DNA from: Stenotrophomonas lactitubi
Lineage (GTDB): Bacteria; Pseudomonadota; Gammaproteobacteria; Xanthomonadales; Xanthomonadaceae
Assembly (NCBI RefSeq): GCF_002803515.1
Contig: NZ_PHQX01000002.1
Location: 62,001 to 126,000, forward strand
Direction of reading: 5' to 3'
DNA: 64,000 bases
Shown: positions 57,927-64,000 of the stretch, piece after piece
How the letters are laid out: each line of letters opens with the position of its first letter
How positions within the stretch are numbered: the first letter of the stretch is position 1
The notes under the pieces: generated by a model
What the model was told of the DNA's origin: nothing
The model's input: only the letters and a program-made list of their open reading frames with translations
Database searches by the model: none
Translations under genes and position numbers: made by a program

Positions 57927-59024
57927 ATGCGAAGGCTGTTGTTGCTGCTGTTGCTGTCGTGCAGCGCCGTGCATGCGGCGCCGGTGCGGCTGTTCATTGC
58001 CGGTGATTCCACCGCTGCCGAATACGGCCCCGATCGCGCGCCGCAGGCCGGCTGGGGACAGATGCTGCAGAGCTATCTGGACCCGGCGCGTTTCGAAGTG
58101 CACAACCACGCCAAGGGCGGGCGCAGCACGCGCAGCTTCATCGACGAAGGGCGCCTGGATGCGATTGCCGCCGAACTACGTCGTGGCGATGTGTTGCTGA
58201 TCCAGTTCGGCCACAACGACGCGAAGTTTGAAGATCCCACGCGCTACACCGACCCGGACAGCGACTATCCACAGCTGCTGATGCGTTACGTGCAGGTGGC
58301 GCGTGACAAGGGCGCCACACCGGTGCTGGTCACGCCGGTGGCGCGGCTGCTGTACGACTTCGGTTCGCTGCTGGATACGCACGCACGCTACACGCTGGCG
58401 ATGCAGCAGCTGGCCGCACGCGAACACGTCGCGCTGATCGACCTCAACGACCGCAGCACACGATGGATCCGCGCGCTGGGCGAGCAGGGCGCACGCCCGT
58501 ACTTCCTGTTCGTGCCGGAGCAGAACAAGGCCGATGGCACGCACTTCAGCGCGGCCGGTGCCACTGCGGTGGCGTGCCTGGTGCTGCGCGAGGCGGTGCA
58601 GGTGTTACCGACGCTGCAACCGGCGCTGGTACGCGACATCGACTGCGATGTGATGGGTGCAGGGCAGGGCGGCGATCCTGCGCGACGCTCGCAGGTGGTG
58701 CACGAAGACACGCTGGCGCGCGCGCAAGCGGGCCCGCACGGCGGCGCCGGGCCGACCACGGCGTATCCGTTCTTCGCCGATGCGCAGGGCCTGCCATTCG
58801 TGCTGCGCAAGCGTGTGCTGCACAAGGGCGCGGGCATCGGCCTGCACCCGCAGCACAAGGACGAGATCTATTACATCGTGAGCGGGCGGGGCAGTTACGT
58901 GCTGGATGGGAAGCAGCATGATGTGCAAGCCGGCCATGCGCTGCTGACCCGCACGGGCAGCACGCATGCGCTGCAACAGGTGGGCGAAGAGGATCTGGTG
59001 GTGCTGCTGGCGTATCCGCGGTAG
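57927..59024 (+). CDS. Rhamnogalacturonan acetylesterase-like SGNH hydrolase fused to a cupin
   Basis: The 365-residue secreted protein has a signal peptide (LLLLLLLSCSAVHA, cleavage near residue 17). Residues 18-245 form the SGNH esterase: nucleophile Ser in FIAGDSTAAEYG, GGRSTRSFI, IQFGHNDAK and the catalytic DGTHFSAAG (Asp and His). Residues about 275-365 form a cupin (GLHPQHKDEIYYIVSGRGSY, two His residues and an acidic ligand; then GSTHALQQVG). The esterase part matches rhamnogalacturonan acetylesterases; the cupin is an added domain. A fused cupin outside the cytoplasm is unusual. It is separated from kduD by a SMAG dimer. Confidence 0.85.
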   Translation: MRRLLLLLLLSCSAVHAAPVRLFIAGDSTAAEYGPDRAPQAGWGQMLQSYLDPARFEVHNHAKGGRSTRSFIDEGRLDAIAAELRRGDVLLIQFGHNDAKFEDPTRYTDPDSDYPQLLMRYVQVARDKGATPVLVTPVARLLYDFGSLLDTHARYTLAMQQLAAREHVALIDLNDRSTRWIRALGEQGARPYFLFVPEQNKADGTHFSAAGATAVACLVLREAVQVLPTLQPALVRDIDCDVMGAGQGGDPARRSQVVHEDTLARAQAGPHGGAGPTTAYPFFADAQGLPFVLRKRVLHKGAGIGLHPQHKDEIYYIVSGRGSYVLDGKQHDVQAGHALLTRTGSTHALQQVGEEDLVVLLAYPR

Positions 59025-59032
59025 CTGAAAAG

Positions 59033-59109
59033 CAGCCGAGCGTGGGCTCGGCTCTACACGGGTCTGCGCTTATCTGTAGAGCCGAGCCCATGCTCGGCTT
59101 GGCTCTACA
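59033..59109. repeat. SMAG elements between convergent genes
   Basis: CAGCCGAGCGTGGGCTCGGC (from 59033) and TGTAGAGCCGAGCCCATGCT (from 59075, ending at 59109) are inverted copies of the unit at 57846. The CTA at 59105-59107, the stop codon of the minus-strand gene, belongs to this element. Confidence 0.85.
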
Positions 59110-59755
59110 ACGGTTCCGCGCCGAAATGCTTCAGGCCCAATCGCGCAAGGTCTTCCGGGCGGGCGTAGTAGTCGTCCTCGAACGCCTCCAGCGCCTGCTG
59201 CTCGTCTTCGCTCATCGCGCCGTACAGGTCGGTCAGTTCCTTGATCGCCGGGTCGTCTTCCAGACGATCCAGCAGCCCGCGCATGCCCGCCAGGATCGTG
59301 TGCGTCTGTGTTGCGCCCATCGCCTGCAATGCGCGCAGCGCCAGCTGGCAGGTGGGGTCGCCCCAGTTGCACAGGAACTGCATGAAGCCGCCGTTGTTGA
59401 TGTCTGCTTCCATGCGCCACAGCGCGACCAGCTGCTGGTCTTCGTCAGACAGCGCATCGAGCGACCAGGCATGCGATTGCAGGCGGGCGAGGGCGGCTTC
59501 ATAGCGGTCATCCCACACCTGGTTCGGAACATCGACCACGCCGCGCTCCTGCGCCGGCAGCAGCGCCGGCCAGTTCACGCCCAGTCCGTCGGCGGTGGTG
59601 ACCCACTGCGCACGTTGTTCGGCATTGGCTTCGAACAGGGCTGGCGCCCAGCGCAGCGGCTGCCGGGTGTGGCGGCCATCGGCCAGGGTCAACAGGACGA
59701 AGTCGTCGTTGAAGGCAACGTCGGTAACCCGCAGGTCGGTAAACACATCGGTCAT
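59105..59755 (-). CDS. DUF2442/DMP19-like protein
   Basis: The 216-residue protein has an N-terminal DUF2442-like domain (VTDVAFNDDFVLLTLADGR and PLRWAPALFEANAEQR, residues 5-75). Its C-terminal part is acidic, helical and DMP19/DUF4375-like (EADINNGGFMQFLCNWGD near residue 130). No catalytic motif is visible. DUF2442 proteins often appear in toxin-linked or phage-linked contexts, but nothing of that kind surrounds it. DMP19-like domains are known as DNA mimics or immunity-type folds, which is only a hint. Its stop codon is donated by a SMAG element. Confidence 0.7.
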   Translation of the reverse strand: MTDVFTDLRVTDVAFNDDFVLLTLADGRHTRQPLRWAPALFEANAEQRAQWVTTADGLGVNWPALLPAQERGVVDVPNQVWDDRYEAALARLQSHAWSLDALSDEDQQLVALWRMEADINNGGFMQFLCNWGDPTCQLALRALQAMGATQTHTILAGMRGLLDRLEDDPAIKELTDLYGAMSEDEQQALEAFEDDYYARPEDLARLGLKHFGAEPL

Positions 59756-59793
59756 GGCCTGCAGGATACCGGAGGCCTGAACCAGGCCCCTTA

Positions 59794-59824
59794 AACTTCA
59801 AAAGCTGCAGACGCTTTTGAAGTT
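59794..59824 (-). terminator. Hairpin after phhA
   Basis: AACTTCAAAAGC (59794-59805) pairs perfectly with GCTTTTGAAGTT (59813-59824) around a 7-base loop, just after the phhA stop at 59847. No long T-run follows, so it is a probable but not certain terminator. Confidence 0.55.
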
Positions 59825-59846
59825 CAGCCGGACCTCTGCTGCCTAC

Positions 59847-60740
59847 TCACACATCCCCACCATCAGCCCAGCCTTCGCCCGTACCGGCCTGGAACACGCG
59901 GTCCTCAGCCTGCACATCGCCCGCCGGCAGGTGCGCCTGGTCGGCCAGTGCGGCGTAGATCGGGGTGAAGTCCGGCGATGTCGCCTGCATCAGCTGTTCG
60001 AAGCTGTCGATGACGAAGTAGGTCTTCTGGAAAGTGTCGATGCGGTAGCGCGTGCGCATGATCCGCTGCAGGTCGAAACCGATGCGGTTCGGTGCGCCCG
60101 ACTCCAGCGAGTACAGCGATTCGCCCTTCGACGAGACGATGCCGGCACCGTAGATGCGCATGCCGTCGGGCGTGTCGATCAGGCCGAACTCCACCGTGTA
60201 CCAGTACAGGCGGGTCAGGTTCTGCAGCGCCTCGGGGCCGATCGCGTGCGCTTTGACGCCACCACGGCCGTACGCCTCCATGTAGTTGGCGAACACCGGG
60301 TTCATCAGCAGCGGCACGTGACCGAACAGGTCGTGGAACAGATCCGGTTCGGCGATGTAGTCGATCTGGTCGGGACGGCGGATCCACCAGGTGACCGGGA
60401 AACGGCGGTTGGCCAGGTGATCGAAGAAATCCAGCTCTGGCAGCAGGCCTTCCACGCCCACCAGGGTCCAGCCCGTGGCCGCACCGAGCACCTCGTTGAG
60501 CTGGTCGAAGCGCGGGATCATGTGCGCGCTCATGCCCATTTCGTCCTGCGCATCCAGGAACTCCTGGCAGGCGCGGCCGACCAGCAGTTCGCGCTGGCGC
60601 TGGTACAGCGTGCTCCAGGTGGCGTGGTCGTCGGCGGTATAGGTGTCCCACGGCTGCTCGACGAGCGCGGTGGTGTACACCGGCACGTAGCCCTTGTCGG
60701 TCTGCTGGTGTTCGACGCGGCGGGGCTGGGCGAGGTCCAT
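59847..60740 (-). CDS. phhA: Phenylalanine 4-monooxygenase
   Basis: The iron- and pterin-dependent enzyme hydroxylates phenylalanine to tyrosine, the first step of phenylalanine breakdown. The 297-residue protein has the length of bacterial PhhA. The two iron His residues are in FHDLFGHVPLL near residue 140, and the iron Glu is in the MEAYG region near residue 157. AAGGAG precedes the ATG. It diverges from an Lrp-family regulator across a gap with inverted repeats. Confidence 0.95.
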   Translation of the reverse strand: MDLAQPRRVEHQQTDKGYVPVYTTALVEQPWDTYTADDHATWSTLYQRQRELLVGRACQEFLDAQDEMGMSAHMIPRFDQLNEVLGAATGWTLVGVEGLLPELDFFDHLANRRFPVTWWIRRPDQIDYIAEPDLFHDLFGHVPLLMNPVFANYMEAYGRGGVKAHAIGPEALQNLTRLYWYTVEFGLIDTPDGMRIYGAGIVSSKGESLYSLESGAPNRIGFDLQRIMRTRYRIDTFQKTYFVIDSFEQLMQATSPDFTPIYAALADQAHLPAGDVQAEDRVFQAGTGEGWADGGDV

Positions 60741-60785
60741 GGAAGACTCCTTGACGGGATACCCACGATGCTAGGGCAGGGGGCG

Positions 60786-60841
60786 CGCAACAGGGTTGCA
60801 AAAGTTGCGTGATTCAGTGCCATTGGCGCAATATCATTGCG
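60786..60841. promoter_or_regulatory. Inverted repeats in the phhA-Lrp divergent region
   Basis: CGCAAC (60786-60791) faces GTTGCG (60804-60809), and CGCAAT-ATC-ATTGCG (60827-60841) is a perfect palindrome. The repeats share the TTGCG half-site and lie between divergent phhA and the regulator gene, so they are probable binding sites of that regulator. Confidence 0.6.
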
Positions 60842-60865
60842 TACTCACCATGTTGCGGGGCAGCA

Positions 60866-61348
60866 ATGGCTGGAGAAGTCCACTTCGATCGCACGGATAT
60901 ACGCCTGCTGGACGAAATCCAGCGCGATGGACGCGTCACCAACGCCGAGCTGGCGGCCCGGGTGAACCTGTCGCCCTCGGCCTGCCTGCGGCGCATGCAG
61001 CGGCTGGAAAGCGAGGGTGTGATCACCGGCTATGGCGCACGGCTGGAGCCGCGCCAGCTGGGGCTGGGACTGCAGGCCTTCGTGCGCGTGCAGCTGGAAA
61101 AGCATGACCAGGCCGCGATCGCGCATTTCGTCGACAGCGTGAAAGGCTGGGACGAGGTGGTGGCCTGCCACGCCCTGACCGGCGACATGGACTACCTGCT
61201 GCACGTCTATGTGCGCGATCTGGAGCACTTCTCGCGCTTCCTGCTGGACAGGCTGCTCAACGCCGGCGGTGTGGCCGATGCCAATTCCAGCTTCGTGCTG
61301 CGCACGGTGAAGGGTTTCCAGGCATTGCCGTTGTCGCAGCTTGAATGA
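60866..61348 (+). CDS. Lrp/AsnC-family transcriptional regulator
   Basis: From the ATG at 60866 the protein has 160 residues. The N-terminal HTH (LDEIQRDGRVTNAELAARVNLSPSACLRRM, residues 12-45) precedes the RAM effector domain (LQAFVRVQLEKHDQAAIAHF), the typical Lrp layout. It is divergent from phhA and probably controls it, with an aromatic amino acid as effector (inference). An open frame 19 codons upstream is less likely. Confidence 0.9.
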   Translation: MAGEVHFDRTDIRLLDEIQRDGRVTNAELAARVNLSPSACLRRMQRLESEGVITGYGARLEPRQLGLGLQAFVRVQLEKHDQAAIAHFVDSVKGWDEVVACHALTGDMDYLLHVYVRDLEHFSRFLLDRLLNAGGVADANSSFVLRTVKGFQALPLSQLE

Positions 61349-61452
61349 GCGGGGCGCCGTGATGTTTGACGGCGCGCACGCACTGGCCGAGCATCGTGCC
61401 CCGCGGCGGCCGTCAACATGCAGGCAGCGCAGTGATTCCTTCTGGCTCCGGC

Positions 61453-63456
61453 ATGTCTGATACCCCATCCTCGACGTCTTCCCTGGTGTTCCTTCCGCTG
61501 CGCGAGCAGAGCCTGCTGCGGCACCTGACCGACGGCACGCCGCCGGACACCCCGCTGGAGCAGGCCGGCCTGCTGGTGGCCATGCTGTGCCGCCGGCAGA
61601 AGCAACCGGCCGCCCAGCTGCAGCGCGTGCTGCACGATGCCTGTGCGTTGTTCGCTGCGGATGATGGCCATGCTGCGCAGGCGCAGCTGGCGGCCAGCGC
61701 TGGACAGGATGCGCGGGCGCTGGAAGCGTGGCTGGGCGTGCTGGCCGCGCAGGACGTGCTGCTGGCACCGGACGAAGTGATGGAGACAGTGCTGGCAGCG
61801 TCGCCGCACGCGTATCCCGGCGCGGACTTCCAGGCGGCCTGCAGGATCACCCTCGAAGAACACACGATCCATTTCCCGGCGACATCGCTGTCCGAAGGCG
61901 ATGACGAAGACGCCGGCGATGACGGACAGACAGCGCACGCGATCCAGCACAACGGCCTGTTCACCTCCGAACAGGCACGCGTGCTGCGCGCGATCGCGGC
62001 CAATCCCGATGAGCTGATCGACCTGCAGGCCTACGCCGGCACCGGCAAGGGCCATCTGGTGCTGGCGCTGCTGCAGGCGCGCCCGGGCCGCTACACCTAC
62101 GTGGCGCCTACGCGTGGCCAGGTGGAGGCATTCCGCGCGCGGCTGCCGGCTGACGCCGGCACGCGCCTGCTGACCCAGATCGAGTTCGCCAACACGATCG
62201 CCCGCCACGCCGCCGCCAACGGCCTGACCGGCGGCTTCGTACCCACCTACCGGCAGAGCACGCTGACCCTGCGCGAAGCGGCTGCCCGCCTCGGTCTCCC
62301 AGCCATCGGCGCGCGCCGGCCGGACCAGGTGCTGATGATCGCCCTGGACGCCATCAACCGCTGGTGCGCATCGTCAGCGCCGAACCTGCAGGCCTGGCAT
62401 TTCCAGCGTTCGCTGGCCGCAGCGCAGCTGGAAGCCACGCCGTTCATTGCGGCCACGGAGTTCGTCTGGCGCTGCATGTTCGATGCGGTCGTTCAGAAGG
62501 GCGGCTGCCTGCGGCTGGATGCCGGGCATATCGGCAAATGGCTGGCGCTGCGTGGCGTGCCGCTGCCGGTGTCGCTGGGAATGGTGCTGGTCGATGAGGC
62601 GCACGATCTCAGCCCGGCATGGAAACAGCTGCTGGCTACCCACGCGCCCGGCGTGGTCAGCCTGGGCGATCCGCATCAGCGGTTGAGCGGACGTGTACAG
62701 CGCTGGTCATCGGCGAAAACGCTGGAGATGCACCAGTCGGTGCGCCAGGGACGCCAGGTCGATGCGCTGGTCAACCAGTCGCTGGTGCTGGACGACCTCG
62801 GCGAGCCGGCACCGTTCATGGGGGCCAGCGACCGCGCCACCGGCCTGCGCCGCTATGACGACTGGTCGGTGGTACCCAGCACCGGCGCCCGCGTGTACGG
62901 CAGCCTGTGGCGGATGCTGCTGGAAGCCAACGCGCTGGTCGCCCGCGGCGCGCGCGTGCATCTGCACCCGGCATCGCGGCAGGCGCTGTTGAAAGAGGTG
63001 GATGGTCCGATCGATGCATGGCGCAGCGCCGCCGGTGGCGGCCCGGGGCAACGCTGGGAAAGCTTCGTGCAGGTCTGCGCCAAGCGTGGACAGGCGGATA
63101 TCCCCGCGCTGTTTGCCGGTGGCTTCGATGCTGCGGCGTTGCAGCGCCTGCTCGGGCAGCTGGTCGATGCGGACGAGGCCAGCATCGTGCTGTGCCTGGC
63201 CCAGCATGCCAAGAACCTGCAGTTCGCCACGGTGTCCATGGCGCCGTGCTGCTTCGACAGCGGCCATGATGCGCGCGCGCTGCACAGCCCGGTGCGCGCA
63301 GCCTACGTGGCGATCACCCGTGCCCAGCAGCAGCTGTGGCTGCCGGGGGACGCGATGGAGCAGTTGCAGCTGAGCGCACAGCGGCATGACCGGGCGGTCG
63401 ATGAGCGGCGCCGGCAGCGACGCCTGGCCAGTGGCTACCCACCGCCGCGGCGCTGA
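61453..63456 (+). CDS. UvrD/Rep-type ATP-dependent helicase-like protein with altered Walker A
   Basis: From the ATG at 61453 the protein has 667 residues. The N-terminal 180 residues are not helicase-like. The P-loop is AYAGTGKGH near residue 199: the usual Ser/Thr after GK is replaced by Gly. Motif II is LVDEAHD near residue 380. SLGDPHQRLSG, EMHQSVRQGRQV and YVAITRAQQQLW near residue 620 are superfamily 1 motifs, so the UvrD/FBH1-like assignment is good. The altered P-loop may weaken ATP use. Function is otherwise unknown; DNA repair or replication restart is possible. Confidence 0.8.
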   Translation: MSDTPSSTSSLVFLPLREQSLLRHLTDGTPPDTPLEQAGLLVAMLCRRQKQPAAQLQRVLHDACALFAADDGHAAQAQLAASAGQDARALEAWLGVLAAQDVLLAPDEVMETVLAASPHAYPGADFQAACRITLEEHTIHFPATSLSEGDDEDAGDDGQTAHAIQHNGLFTSEQARVLRAIAANPDELIDLQAYAGTGKGHLVLALLQARPGRYTYVAPTRGQVEAFRARLPADAGTRLLTQIEFANTIARHAAANGLTGGFVPTYRQSTLTLREAAARLGLPAIGARRPDQVLMIALDAINRWCASSAPNLQAWHFQRSLAAAQLEATPFIAATEFVWRCMFDAVVQKGGCLRLDAGHIGKWLALRGVPLPVSLGMVLVDEAHDLSPAWKQLLATHAPGVVSLGDPHQRLSGRVQRWSSAKTLEMHQSVRQGRQVDALVNQSLVLDDLGEPAPFMGASDRATGLRRYDDWSVVPSTGARVYGSLWRMLLEANALVARGARVHLHPASRQALLKEVDGPIDAWRSAAGGGPGQRWESFVQVCAKRGQADIPALFAGGFDAAALQRLLGQLVDADEASIVLCLAQHAKNLQFATVSMAPCCFDSGHDARALHSPVRAAYVAITRAQQQLWLPGDAMEQLQLSAQRHDRAVDERRRQRRLASGYPPPRR

Positions 63457-63483
63457 GCGCCACGGTCGATCAATCCGCGTGCT

Positions 63484-64000
63484 TCAGCACTTTTCCTTGC
63501 GGCCCATCAGCTTGCCCAGGCGCGAAGGTTCGTCGCACTTCGGCGCAGCCACCGGTGCCGGCGCCAATGCGGCGGCGCGGGCCTTCTGCAGCTGCTGGAT
63601 CTTGGCGCGGATCTGCGGCATCGCCGCCATCGCGGCCTTCTCGCCCTCCAGGATGGCAGTGCCACGCTGGCTGAAATCGGCAGCGCCGATGTCCAGCACC
63701 TTCGGCCGGATCACGATGTCGGCGCGTGCCAGTTCCTGCTCGCCCAGGCGCTGGCCCATGATCGAGATCGACTGGTTGACGATGCCGAGCATGCCGGTCG
63801 GCGCCTTGCCGCTGGCCTTGCTGGAGATGTCCACGGCGATCACGAATTCGGCGCCGAGCTGGCGCGCGGCATCCACCGGCACCGGGCTGACCACGCCGCC
63901 GTCGATGTAGTTGCGGCCACCGATCTTCACCGGCTCGAACACGCCCGGGATGCTGCTGGACGCGCGCACCGCCTGACCGACGTTGCCGCGCACGAAGATC
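63484..64000 (-). CDS. Patatin-like phospholipase, C-terminal part (truncated by the window edge)
   Basis: The visible 172 residues are the C-terminal part of a RssA-like patatin phospholipase. The catalytic Asp is in YIDGGVVSPVPVDAARQLGAEFVIAVDIS, in the DGG motif. The nucleophile GxSxG region lies outside the window. The end of the protein is an Ala/Lys-rich tail (QKARAAALAPAPVAAPK). It is transcribed towards the helicase gene (gap 27 bases) on the opposite strand. The real start is beyond position 64000. Confidence 0.85.
   Translation of the reverse strand, partial: IFVRGNVGQAVRASSSIPGVFEPVKIGGRNYIDGGVVSPVPVDAARQLGAEFVIAVDISSKASGKAPTGMLGIVNQSISIMGQRLGEQELARADIVIRPKVLDIGAADFSQRGTAILEGEKAAMAAMPQIRAKIQQLQKARAAALAPAPVAAPKCDEPSRLGKLMGRKEKC

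Overview
The window reads as the replication-origin end of a Stenotrophomonas chromosome, most likely the S. maltophilia complex. The gene order dnaN-recF-gyrB, the GC-rich coding sequence, the tonB-exbB-exbD-exbD cluster typical of xanthomonads, two TonB-dependent receptors and many GTAG-ended palindromes (SMAG/REP-type elements) all point that way. Species is inferred from these traits, not from a database match.

Layout. (1) 1-5900: end of the dnaA-dnaN gap, dnaN, an unusually long gap (1240-2160) with DnaA-box-like and ParB-site-like sequences, recF (two more parS-like sites inside it) and gyrB. (2) 5.9-13.5 kb: membrane protease, M48 lipoprotein, a TPR protein, the TonB energy-transduction operon with two exbD paralogues, and cardiolipin synthase. 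(3) 13.2-15.6 kb: small membrane protein, pdxJ, radical SAM protein. (4) 15.8-21.8 kb: a secreted Rhs/YD-repeat polymorphic toxin split into two in-frame ORFs, with a likely nuclease-type tip and a small immunity candidate. (5) 21.8-27.5 kb: 2OG-Fe(II) oxygenase, fbp, an aminotransferase, a TonB-dependent receptor. (6) 27.5-32.5 kb: small stress-type proteins and a two-gene NHEJ system (ku-ligD) bracketed by SMAG dimers. (7) 32.6-37.3 kb: alcohol and aldehyde dehydrogenases diverging from a sigma-54 activator, with a visible -24/-12 promoter and upstream palindrome.

(8) 37.4-59.0 kb is the most interesting region: a catabolic island for uronate-containing polysaccharide. It encodes a TonB-dependent receptor, a 1267-residue LamG-containing secreted protein of unrecognised catalytic family, two esterases, a GH43 enzyme, a rhamnogalacturonan-acetylesterase-like/cupin fusion, a TRAP transporter, a fumarylacetoacetase-fold enzyme, a cysteine-dioxygenase-like cupin, a LacI-family regulator, and the route from 5-keto-4-deoxyuronate to pyruvate plus glyceraldehyde 3-phosphate (kduI, kduD, kdgK, eda). 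The motif ATGACACCG (or its complement CGGTGTCAT) recurs upstream of the transcription units of this island and is probably the operator of the LacI protein. I see no classical polysaccharide lyase or unsaturated glucuronyl hydrolase, so the LamG protein is the prime candidate for a new depolymerase.

(9) 59-64 kb: DUF2442/DMP19-like protein, phenylalanine hydroxylase diverging from an Lrp/AsnC regulator, a UvrD-like helicase with an altered Walker A motif, and the 3' part of a patatin-like phospholipase cut by the window edge. I saw no tRNA, rRNA, CRISPR array, prophage or intact insertion sequence.
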